Position numbers and translations under genes: made by a program
In this document: positions 54,477-63,094 of the stretch, piece by piece
Layout of the letters: every line of letters starts with the position of its first letter
How positions within the stretch are numbered: the first letter of the stretch is position 1
Source of the DNA: Streptomyces sp. 1222.5
GTDB taxonomy: Bacteria > Actinomycetota > Actinomycetes > Streptomycetales > Streptomycetaceae
Reading direction: 5' to 3'
Assembly: GCF_900105245.1 (NCBI RefSeq)
Contig: NZ_FNSZ01000001.1
Coordinates: 3,038,001-3,102,000, forward strand
DNA length: 64,000 nt
Notes under the pieces: generated by a model
Told to the model about the DNA's origin: nothing
The model's database searches: none
Seen by the model: only the letters and a program-made list of their open reading frames with translations

Positions 54477-57400
54477 TCACTTGCCCTTGTCCTGGGCCTT
54501 TTTGAGCCTCGCGGTGAAGTGGGCGTGTGCCTCGCGCATTTCCTCTTCGCGCTTGGCCTTGTAGAAGGGGGCGGTGTAGCCCTCGGGGGGCTCGGGGCGC
54601 TCCTTCTTCTGGTAGGCAAGGAGGTGGTCGTAGTGGTCCTTGGTCTGGCCGAAGCCGTAGGTGTAGCGGTCACCTGCGATCTTGCGTTCGTTGGCGTCAA
54701 ACCACGTGACCGCGTCGAAGTCCTGCATGATCGGGAACCGGGACTTGTACATGGCCGCGAGCGCGTCTGCGCTTACTCCGAGCCAGACAGCGACTAGGGC
54801 ATCGATCTCCACGAGCGCTGCCCTGCGCGCCCGCTCGCTGCGGAGCGGGGTTGCCCGTTCCCACGCCGGACCGACCTCGTGGAGCGGCTGCATATCCGGC
54901 CACTCCACTGCCCAGGGCTCGTAGCCGGGCCACGTCGGCTCGTACAGTTCCTCCCACAGGTCCGCGTAGGCGGACGTCAGGCAGTTAAGGCGGAGGGTGC
55001 GCAGCAAGAGGGCGGGGGCTAGCAGGTGGTCCCCCGCTGGCGCAGGCAGCCGCCTCGCCGGAGCTACATCGAGGTTTCTCACACGAACCGTGCGAAGCAA
55101 GTAGTCCACCGGGAGCGAAGCCCAAAAGCCAGCCAGCAATGCAGTCTTCCGGTTGTCGGGCAACGCCCCACTGCGCAACGCATCAACGTGCGCGGCACCG
55201 GGGGGGACCAAGGCTGTGTAGAGCGCCCTCTCCGTATCAGGCGCGATCATCTTGCGCCACGCCACCCGATAGAACTCGGTATACGGCCTCCGCAGCCGCC
55301 GTACCAGCTCCGCCTCCACCTGCTCCTCGGTAACCTCGGCAGGCTCCACCCCGAACCGCCCCGCCGCAGCGTTCCGCGCCCGCGTCACCTCACGCTCGGA
55401 CGCCTTGAGCTGCTCCAGAGTCCTCCCGTCGCTCCACACGTCCTGCGCGGCCCGGTACACGTCGGGCTTCGCGACGTAGACGTACTCGGACTCGGGCACG
55501 GCGTCGTCGGCCAGCGTCAACGGGTTGAGGCCCAGGACCTCACCGCCACCCTGGCTCGGCTGCTTGAACATGGGGTTGGCCAGACCGATCTGAGGGCCCT
55601 TGAGGATCACCTCGGACCAGGCGGCGGGTCGTCGAACCGCGCCTGTGTCGTCGGGCGTGTTGTAGCCGATGAGGTCGTCGTCCTTGGCGGTCTTCTCGTT
55701 GTAACCGCTGGTGATCTGTGGGTCCCATTCGGCCAACCGCACCGGGTAGGCGGCCAGTGCCGTGATGGCATCAGCCTCAGCCGTGCTCACCGGCGACAAC
55801 AGACGCGCCTGACGCGTCGGCTGTGTCTCGTCACCGGACAGCTTCTTCCACTGAGCAAGCGTCGTCTCATCGACTCGGACGATGCGCTTGCGGTGCGGGC
55901 GTTCGTCCCAGCTGGCTCCGTAGCGGACCCCGGGGTCGGGAGTCGTACCGTCGTCGTCCGCCGACAGACGCAAGGCATCCACCGAAAAGAGCCAGGACAG
56001 ATGGTCGAAACCGATCTCGCCTGCCTGCCCGTAGATGTGCACGCCGAAGTGACTGGACCGGCCGACGGGAGGCGGAAAGAAGCGATTGCCCGCGTTTACG
56101 AAATCGCCATGGACGCGCAGCCTGGTGTAGGCGGCCTCCCGCAGCCGCCCTTCCTTGTCCCCGCTGAAGTGGGAGTCCGGGTGTACCAGGCCGATGGTGC
56201 CGCTCTCGCCCAGATGCTCCCAAGTGCGGCACATGAACGCTCGGTACAGGTCAGGACGCGTTCCCGAGATCAGCGGGTACGTTACAGCACTGCCCAGGAT
56301 CTCGGCCGTACCCGTCGTCGCGGTCAATTCACGCAGGTACACCGTGCGACGGGCAACGTCCGTCAGAAGCGCGCTTTTACGCTGCCTCTGCACTGCCACC
56401 GGCTGCTTATCAGAGAGCTGGAACCACGGATCGAACTCGGCCAGTACGACGCCCTCGTTCCAGTCCGGCCGCACCCACGGCGGATTCCCCACCTGAAGGT
56501 CGAACCCACCCCCCGGCCCACGGAACACATGCGCGAAGTGCAACTCCCAGTGGAAGAAGCCGTGGCCGTCCTCTGCCTTTATGTCCTTCTCCGTGGTGCC
56601 GGCGATGTCCTCGACCGTGTTCAGCCACGGGTAGCGGAACGGCAGCAGCCGGGCCGGGCGCATGCCGAGGAAGCCCTCCAGGCGGTCCTCGACGTCGGCC
56701 AGCAACTCCAGTGCCTCGTCGGGACCGAGGTTCTCGATTCCCGAGAGCAGGGAGTTCTCGGGCATGTCGGCCTTGCCGAGGACGCTCTCCAAGAAGTCCA
56801 GCCAGTCGCCGAGGCTCTGGAGCGGGACGGTCGTGCGCTCCGGCGGCCGGGCGACGGACTTGCGGACGGGCGCGGTCCGCCCGGGTCCGGGGTCGGCGCC
56901 CAGTTCCTCCTGCTCGCCGTCCGGGTCGTCGAACAGCCCGGTCGCCCGCCACACCTGATCCCCAGGAGCCGGGCCGGTCGATGCCTCCGGCACTGCGGTC
57001 GGCCGGGGTCCGCCCAGCAGGCCCGCCACCGACGCCTCGTCGACCAGCGCGCCGCCCGTCCCGTACACCGGGTCGGTCCCGTCGAGTGCGCCGACCTTGT
57101 CCAGCGGCCAGAACCACAGGGCGCACCACGCGTCCATGACGGTCTTCAGCCGCCAATAGGGGGTGCCGTGCCGGGTCAGGTCGTCGAGGACCTTCTGCTT
57201 GTCCTCCGCCTCCGAGGACTGCTCCAGCCAGTCCGCGCCCCAGACGTCGACGCGGCGGGCGACAGCCCGCTCGGAGAGTTCCAGCCGGGTCGCGACGAGC
57301 GACCACAGGAACTCGGCGCGCCGGGCCACGCCCTGCAACCGGCCCAGTTCGGTCTTGTCGGCGGCCTTGAGCCACCGGTCGTATCGCTTCTGCCGTGCCT

Positions 57401-59984
57401 CGGTGGTCTCCTCGCCGCGTTCCTGGAAGGGTTTCGGTCCCTTCGGGGCCCTCTGGACGCCCTTGCGCCACGCGCCGAGCGCCCTGGCTTGGTCCTCCGC
57501 GAGTCGCTTCGCCTCCGGCTCGCCCGCGACCGCGCCCCAGCCGATGGCGGGCAGCAGGAACTGGTGGACGGCGCCCTCGGGCAGTGGGCCCTCACGGAAA
57601 GGCAGGTCGGTCGGCGGGAGGGTGTACTTCTTCGCCAGCCAGCCGCCGCCCGTCAGGGCATCGGCCTTGTAGACCTTCCGGCTCGCGCCGATGAGGGAGT
57701 TGCCGCGCCGCAGGTGCAGGCCGAACCAGGGCGCGCGCATGCCCGGGTGCATGGAGTTGAGCCAGAGGGAGACCTCCGCGAGTTCCACCGCCGTGGCGTT
57801 GAGGTCGACCCCGTAGGCGTTGTGCAGGGCGATGTAGGCCTTGGTCTTCTGGAGCTCGATCTGCCGCAGCTCGGGGTCCACGCGGCGGCCCAGCTCATGT
57901 TCACGCCGTCTCAGATACTCGGCGGCCACCTGGTCGATGGCCTCGTTGAGGAACGCGCCCGAGCCGAGGGCGGGTTCGCAGATCTTCCAGTCGAGGAGTT
58001 CGCGGGCCTCGGTGACGGTGCCGTGCTGGTCGAGCCGGTGCTTGAGGGCGAGTTCGACCGTGACCTCGGTGAGGGACTTCGGGGTGTAGTAGGAGGCGGA
58101 GGTCTGGCGGTCGCGGCCGGCCAGGCGGTAGACGAACGTGCCCTCGTCATGGACGACCCGCTCCAGGCGGCCGGTCTCGGGGTCCGTCCGATGGACGAAG
58201 AACTTGTCGTCGTAGTCCTGAACACGGTCCTCGGGGATAGTCCAGCTGCCGCCGGAGGGGTCGCCGCCCTTGGCGACCTCGTACAGCTTCTTCTCGGCGA
58301 TGGAACCGGTGTAGGACATCAGGCCCTCGTACACCGCGCCGAGCTGGTTGATGCCGAGCTGGGCGTACGAGATGAAACCGCCGCGCTCCCTGCCCCGGCC
58401 CTGCGTGAGCATCAGGCGGCGCAGCACCTTGTGCAGGGTCTCGTTGCGCAGCCGGGTGTCCAGGAACGGGCGGCGCTTCTCCCCCTCGCCGCCCCGATAC
58501 GCCGGGTTCTCGATACGGTCGTCGCCGATGAGGCGGACGGCGTCCTTGGTGAAGAGTTCGGAGCGCAGGGCCTCGAAGCGCAGGCCCGCGCCGGTGCTGC
58601 GGGCGGCGGTGCGGCGGACGCGGTCGGCCTCGCGCACGCGTTCGGTGTGCTCGGCGCGGGTGAGGGAGCCGGCGGCGAGCAGCCGGTCCGCCTCGTGCTC
58701 CGCCGCGGCGGCCTCGCGGGCGGCGGCCTCGGCCTTCAGGTCCTCCGGCTCGGTGCCGTAGCGGCGGTGGCCGTTCTCGACCTTGTCGAAGAGCAGGTTC
58801 AGCGACTCGTAGAGGTGGAAGCCGCGCCGGGAGCGCTCGCCGACGAGGTCGCGCAGGACGAGGTCGCCGAGGCGCTGGAGGCCGTAGCCCTGCTCGTACT
58901 CGGGGTAGTCGGAGGGCAGGATGCCGAGCGCCGGGCTGGCCTCGGCGTAGAGGAGGAACAGGATGCGGTAGAGGTAGCGCAGGGACTCGCGGCTGAGTTC
59001 CTTGGCGAGGCGTGCCGGGTCGTCGAGGTCGGCCGGAGTGACGCCGTTCTCCGGTTCGCGCAGGCGCTCCAGGACCTCGTTGGCGATCCACTCGACGCTC
59101 AGGCGCAGGCCCTCGCGCAGTTCGGTGGAGACGCCCACGGCGTGCTTGCCGGATTTGTCGACGAAGGCGGCGAGCGGTGCGGTGCCGCCCTCGGCGGGCG
59201 CGCGCAGTGAGTCGGCGCCAAACAGGGCGGCCAGGGTGTCGAGTTCGCCGCCGTGGCGGTCGTCGCGGCGGTTGAGGGCCGCGTCGAGGTCGGCGGCCAG
59301 GTAGCGGCCCTCGGGCCAGGCGAGGCGGTCGGCGAGGACGATGACGCCGCCGACGAGGAGGAGGACGTAGCGCGCCGGGGTGTCGCAGGCGAAGAGGAAG
59401 TCGGTGAGGGCCTTGGCGTCCTCGATCTCCAGCGACCCCTCCAGCTTCACGGGGTGCAGGAGTCGGCCGGCGCCGTCCGGGTCGAGGGCGGCGTCGGGTT
59501 CGGTGGTCCAGCCGCAGGAGACGGCGTACAGGCCGGGTTCGGCGTGGACGACCTGGATGCTGTACGCGTGGTCGGCGCGGTGGACGGTGACGGTCTGCTC
59601 GTGGGCGGCGGTGTGGCCGAGGGCGCGCAGCGTGTCCAGATGCAGTTCGGTGACCCGTTTCCGCCAGCCCGCGGGGACGGGCGCGTCGGGTTCGGCGAGG
59701 GCTTCCGCGTCCTGGGCGAGGGCGGCGCGGCCGGCGAAGTAGGGGCCGTGCAGGGCGCGCAGTGTCTCGCGTGGTGTGCGGGCGCGCGGGGGGACTGCGG
59801 CGGGGTCGAGGCCCTGGCGTTTCGCGTCGGCGACGGCGTCGGCGTGGCGGCGGCGTTCCTCCTCCTCGAAGGCGGCCCATCGGGTGAGGAGGCCGTCCTT
59901 GGCCTTGAGATCCTTGGGGAGGACCTCGGCGAGGTAGTGGGCCGAGAGGTAGTCGCCGTGGTTGACGAGGGAGTCGTACGTCAT
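54477..59984 (-). CDS. Giant adenine-specific DNA methyltransferase (DrmMI/Eco57I-like)
   Basis: A 1,835-aa protein starting MTYDSLVNHGDYLSAHYLAE at the ATG at 59982-59984, which overlaps the SNF2-helicase stop (ATGA). SAM-binding motif I is KICEPALGSGAFLNEAI near residue 665, followed by YGVDLNATAVELAEVSLWLN. Catalytic motif IV NPPWVRPDWNEG lies near 1,168, so this is a gamma-type N6-adenine methylase with a roughly 450-residue insertion between motifs. The 650-residue N-terminal part and 650-residue C-terminal part presumably hold target recognition and partner contacts. No nuclease motif was seen, unlike type IIG enzymes. A methylase of this type directly after an SNF2 gene is the drmD-drmMI arrangement of class 1 DISARM. 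Confidence 0.88.
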   Translation of the reverse strand: MTYDSLVNHGDYLSAHYLAEVLPKDLKAKDGLLTRWAAFEEEERRRHADAVADAKRQGLDPAAVPPRARTPRETLRALHGPYFAGRAALAQDAEALAEPDAPVPAGWRKRVTELHLDTLRALGHTAAHEQTVTVHRADHAYSIQVVHAEPGLYAVSCGWTTEPDAALDPDGAGRLLHPVKLEGSLEIEDAKALTDFLFACDTPARYVLLLVGGVIVLADRLAWPEGRYLAADLDAALNRRDDRHGGELDTLAALFGADSLRAPAEGGTAPLAAFVDKSGKHAVGVSTELREGLRLSVEWIANEVLERLREPENGVTPADLDDPARLAKELSRESLRYLYRILFLLYAEASPALGILPSDYPEYEQGYGLQRLGDLVLRDLVGERSRRGFHLYESLNLLFDKVENGHRRYGTEPEDLKAEAAAREAAAAEHEADRLLAAGSLTRAEHTERVREADRVRRTAARSTGAGLRFEALRSELFTKDAVRLIGDDRIENPAYRGGEGEKRRPFLDTRLRNETLHKVLRRLMLTQGRGRERGGFISYAQLGINQLGAVYEGLMSYTGSIAEKKLYEVAKGGDPSGGSWTIPEDRVQDYDDKFFVHRTDPETGRLERVVHDEGTFVYRLAGRDRQTSASYYTPKSLTEVTVELALKHRLDQHGTVTEARELLDWKICEPALGSGAFLNEAIDQVAAEYLRRREHELGRRVDPELRQIELQKTKAYIALHNAYGVDLNATAVELAEVSLWLNSMHPGMRAPWFGLHLRRGNSLIGASRKVYKADALTGGGWLAKKYTLPPTDLPFREGPLPEGAVHQFLLPAIGWGAVAGEPEAKRLAEDQARALGAWRKGVQRAPKGPKPFQERGEETTEARQKRYDRWLKAADKTELGRLQGVARRAEFLWSLVATRLELSERAVARRVDVWGADWLEQSSEAEDKQKVLDDLTRHGTPYWRLKTVMDAWCALWFWPLDKVGALDGTDPVYGTGGALVDEASVAGLLGGPRPTAVPEASTGPAPGDQVWRATGLFDDPDGEQEELGADPGPGRTAPVRKSVARPPERTTVPLQSLGDWLDFLESVLGKADMPENSLLSGIENLGPDEALELLADVEDRLEGFLGMRPARLLPFRYPWLNTVEDIAGTTEKDIKAEDGHGFFHWELHFAHVFRGPGGGFDLQVGNPPWVRPDWNEGVVLAEFDPWFQLSDKQPVAVQRQRKSALLTDVARRTVYLRELTATTGTAEILGSAVTYPLISGTRPDLYRAFMCRTWEHLGESGTIGLVHPDSHFSGDKEGRLREAAYTRLRVHGDFVNAGNRFFPPPVGRSSHFGVHIYGQAGEIGFDHLSWLFSVDALRLSADDDGTTPDPGVRYGASWDERPHRKRIVRVDETTLAQWKKLSGDETQPTRQARLLSPVSTAEADAITALAAYPVRLAEWDPQITSGYNEKTAKDDDLIGYNTPDDTGAVRRPAAWSEVILKGPQIGLANPMFKQPSQGGGEVLGLNPLTLADDAVPESEYVYVAKPDVYRAAQDVWSDGRTLEQLKASEREVTRARNAAAGRFGVEPAEVTEEQVEAELVRRLRRPYTEFYRVAWRKMIAPDTERALYTALVPPGAAHVDALRSGALPDNRKTALLAGFWASLPVDYLLRTVRVRNLDVAPARRLPAPAGDHLLAPALLLRTLRLNCLTSAYADLWEELYEPTWPGYEPWAVEWPDMQPLHEVGPAWERATPLRSERARRAALVEIDALVAVWLGVSADALAAMYKSRFPIMQDFDAVTWFDANERKIAGDRYTYGFGQTKDHYDHLLAYQKKERPEPPEGYTAPFYKAKREEEMREAHAHFTARLKKAQDKGK

Positions 59985-62965
59985 GCTCGGTTCTCCGCCT
60001 GGGCTTCGGGGGCGGTCGGGGTGCCGGGGCGGTCGAGGACGGCCAGGACGCGCAGCAGGGGGCGGCCGGTGGTGTGCAACTGGTCCAGCAGCCGGGCCAG
60101 TTCGTCGGCGGTCTCCTCGACGAGGCGTTCCCGGCGGCCCGAGAGGCCGGGGAGCAGGGAGTCGGTGCGCCACTGGGCGACGTGATCGCGATAAGTGGCG
60201 AGAGGTTCGCTGATCGTCTCCTCCCACTCGGCCCGTCCGGCGTCCAGGTGGGCGCGGGCGGCGGCGACGGCGGCCGGGACGAGGGCCTGGAGACGGTCCG
60301 GGTCGGCCGGCCCGCCGGTGCGGGCGAGCCTCGGGCCGACCTTCGCGTCGCGGAGCGCGTCGGCCATGGGGCGCACCTCGGGCGTGCCGTTTCCGGCGCC
60401 TTCGGTGCCGAGGGCGGTCACGGCCATCCAGCGCACCACGGTGGGGCGGCCCAGGGCGTTGGAGTGGATGCCCTGGACGAGGAAGACCGGGCCGTCGACG
60501 TGCGGGGTGGTGATGACCGGGGCCTCCTGCCTGCCGAACTCGACGAGGACCTTGTCCGTCAGCCACTCCACCACCGGGTGGATGTCGGTGAGGAAGGAGA
60601 CCTCCGGCCACATGGTGGTGCTGCTGTCCCTGGCCTCGGTGAGCTTGCGCTGCGCGAGGGCGCGGTCGAAGGTGACCAGCATCCGCTCGGCGACCCGCTG
60701 CTCCTTGAGGTAGGACGGCGGCAGGGCCTTGAGGCGGTGGAGCAGGTCGGGGGCCATGGCCGGGGACAGCGAGAAGTATTCGCCGCCCTTGGCGTCGGCG
60801 CCGGACGACAGACCGACGAGGTCCTCGGCGCGCTCCTCGTACACCTCGTCGAGGGCGGTGGAGACGAAGGCGGCCGTGTCCCCCTCGAAGAGGGAGATCT
60901 GCTCGGCGCGTGCGGGCAGTTCCTGCTCGGTGACGGTGTCCACCTGGCCGAACAGGTCGGCGAGGGCGGTGTCGGCGGCCGGGTCGGGCTCCAGGAATTC
61001 CTCGACGCTGCCGCCTCTGACCAGTTCCCTGATGAGCCGGCGTTCCTCCTCCTCGGCCCGGTAGAAACCGGACACGGCCTCGGCGGTGCCGTCCAGTTTG
61101 TGGGCCTCCTCCTCCCGGCGGAGCAGCTTCTCCGCGACCGTGCGGTCGTCCTTGGCGCCGGGGACGGCGGAGGTGAGGATCAGCGCGCGGAACTGGGGCT
61201 CGTACTTCTGCCCGTACCGGTCGATACGGCCGTTGCGCTGCTCGATGCGGATCAGCGACCACGGGATGTCGTAGTGGATCAGGTGGTGGCACTGGCGGTG
61301 CAGGTTGACACCCTCGGAGGCGACGTCGCCGGTGAACAGGAGCCGGACCGGGGTGTCGGCGAGGCCGAACGCCTCCAGGACGTCGCCCTGTTCGTCGTCG
61401 CTGAGGCCGCCGTGCATCACGGCCACGGCCTTGGCCGTGCCGTCGGCCGCGACCGGGAAGCCCAGTCGGGCGGGGACGACCTGGGCGAGCCAGGTGAGGG
61501 TGCGGACGCGCTCGGAGAAGACCACCGCTCGGGTGGTGGACCGGGGACCGACACCGATCTCCTTCAACTGCCCAACGAGCGCGTCGAGTTTGGCGGAGTC
61601 GCCGGGGGCGGTGCCGTCGCCCATGCCGGTGATGATCTCCCGCAGCCGGGCCAGGGCCGCCTGCTCGGGGGCGATGGCCGGGTCGGGCCGCAGCCCCTTC
61701 TCGCCGGCCTTGCGGACACGGTCGGCGAGTGAGGCGACGCGCTTGTCGACCGTCTCGCCGAGGGCGACGTGGGAGGACAGAAACGTCTTCAGCAGCTGGT
61801 AGGCGAAGAGCTGCTCGGTGGCGACCGAGGTGCGGTCCTCGTCGGCCGTGCCGAACTCCGTGCTCGTCCGCGCGGCGGGCAGCCAGTGCTCGGTCAGCTC
61901 GGTGAAGATCCGCTCCTCCGCCTCGGTGGCGACGCAGTGGAGGGAGACGGTGGGGCCTCGGTCGGGCCACTCGGTGCCCATCTCGTCGCGCACCTCGGGA
62001 CTGATCTTGGTGCGCCGGATGTAGAGGTGGCCGAGGTCCGCCTCGGGGTCGTAGTGGTCGCGGTCGACGATGGCGGCCGGGTCAAGCAGGGAGATCAGGT
62101 CGGCGAAGGAGCGCTTGTCGCCGTTGTGCGGGGTCGCGCTGGCAAGCAGCAGGGCGTCGGTGCGTGGGGCGAGGGTCTCGGCGAGGGCGCGGCGCTGGCT
62201 GCCCGGGTTGATCAGGTTGTGGGACTCGTCGATGACGACGGCGTCCCAGCGGATGCGCTCCAGATGGTGCCGGTACTGGCCGATGTTCTTGAGCGTGTCC
62301 ACGGAGATGATCACGCGCTTGTAATGAGTGAACGGGTTCCGCCCCGCCGGGAGCTCGCGCTGGACACGCTGGATGCCGAGCGAGTCGAGCCGCACGAGCG
62401 GGATCGAGAAACGGGTCCACAGCTCGTGCTGGAACTGTTCCAGGATGCTCTGCGGGGTCACGACCAGGATGCGCTCGCCCCGTCCCCGGCGGATGAGTTC
62501 CGCGAGGGTCAGGCCGATCTCCAGCGTCTTGCCGAGGCCCACGACGTCGGCGATCAGGACCCTAGGGCGGAGGTTGCGCATGGACAGGGCAAGCTCGGCG
62601 GGGCGCTGCTGGTAGACGAGCGGGTCCAGCAGGAAGCGGTCCGCAAGGGCGAGCCCCCGCTCCGACTGCGGCAGCGGCGTCTTGCGCAGAACGGCTTCGA
62701 GGAAGAGGCGGCTGCGCCGGAAGTACGAGGAGGTGTCGGGGACCAGGCGGGTCTTCTCCGGGTCGAGTAGTTCGACCGTGTCGATGCCGCTGAAGAAGAC
62801 GGCTTCCTCGTCCCGGACGAACTCGGATACGCCGACCGCTTCGATCCGCTCACCGTCATGCTCGGTCGTGATGGTGTTGCGGACCAGCCACTCCTCGTCC
62901 CGTACAAGGATCTGCGCTCCCGGCGGGAACCGAGTCCCGTCCTGCGTCGCCCCCTGGTCGGTCAC
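59981..62965 (-). CDS. SNF2-family helicase (DrmD-like)
   Basis: A 994-aa superfamily 2 motor. Motif I is LIADVVGLGKTLEIGLTLAE, Ia VVTPQSILEQFQ, II VVIDESHNLINPG (DESH box), III LLASATPHNGDKRSF, and VI IRIEQRNGRIDRYGQK. The C-terminal 350 residues are helical and charged, typical of DrmD/HepA-type proteins. The GTG at 62963-62965 has AAGGGG upstream; an ATG 27 codons earlier lacks such a site. It is first in a two-gene unit with the methylase. Confidence 0.9.
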   Translation of the reverse strand: MTDQGATQDGTRFPPGAQILVRDEEWLVRNTITTEHDGERIEAVGVSEFVRDEEAVFFSGIDTVELLDPEKTRLVPDTSSYFRRSRLFLEAVLRKTPLPQSERGLALADRFLLDPLVYQQRPAELALSMRNLRPRVLIADVVGLGKTLEIGLTLAELIRRGRGERILVVTPQSILEQFQHELWTRFSIPLVRLDSLGIQRVQRELPAGRNPFTHYKRVIISVDTLKNIGQYRHHLERIRWDAVVIDESHNLINPGSQRRALAETLAPRTDALLLASATPHNGDKRSFADLISLLDPAAIVDRDHYDPEADLGHLYIRRTKISPEVRDEMGTEWPDRGPTVSLHCVATEAEERIFTELTEHWLPAARTSTEFGTADEDRTSVATEQLFAYQLLKTFLSSHVALGETVDKRVASLADRVRKAGEKGLRPDPAIAPEQAALARLREIITGMGDGTAPGDSAKLDALVGQLKEIGVGPRSTTRAVVFSERVRTLTWLAQVVPARLGFPVAADGTAKAVAVMHGGLSDDEQGDVLEAFGLADTPVRLLFTGDVASEGVNLHRQCHHLIHYDIPWSLIRIEQRNGRIDRYGQKYEPQFRALILTSAVPGAKDDRTVAEKLLRREEEAHKLDGTAEAVSGFYRAEEEERRLIRELVRGGSVEEFLEPDPAADTALADLFGQVDTVTEQELPARAEQISLFEGDTAAFVSTALDEVYEERAEDLVGLSSGADAKGGEYFSLSPAMAPDLLHRLKALPPSYLKEQRVAERMLVTFDRALAQRKLTEARDSSTTMWPEVSFLTDIHPVVEWLTDKVLVEFGRQEAPVITTPHVDGPVFLVQGIHSNALGRPTVVRWMAVTALGTEGAGNGTPEVRPMADALRDAKVGPRLARTGGPADPDRLQALVPAAVAAARAHLDAGRAEWEETISEPLATYRDHVAQWRTDSLLPGLSGRRERLVEETADELARLLDQLHTTGRPLLRVLAVLDRPGTPTAPEAQAENRA

Positions 62966-63094
62966 CCGCGGCCCCTTCGTCTTCCCGTTCCACCTGCAAT
63001 CACGTGGTCCTGCCGTCCAGCAGTCCTGCGACCGCAAGTCTGTCACGGGGGAGGAAGGGCTCGTACTGGCATCGGCGACGCGAACCGGCGCGGC

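Noticed and set aside
59985..61970. The methylase frame stays open for a further 662 codons upstream, antisense-frame to the SNF2 gene
   Set aside because: The upstream part is Arg/Pro/Gly-rich, as expected of an out-of-frame shadow of the SNF2 gene. The ATGA overlap at 59981-59984 gives the true start.
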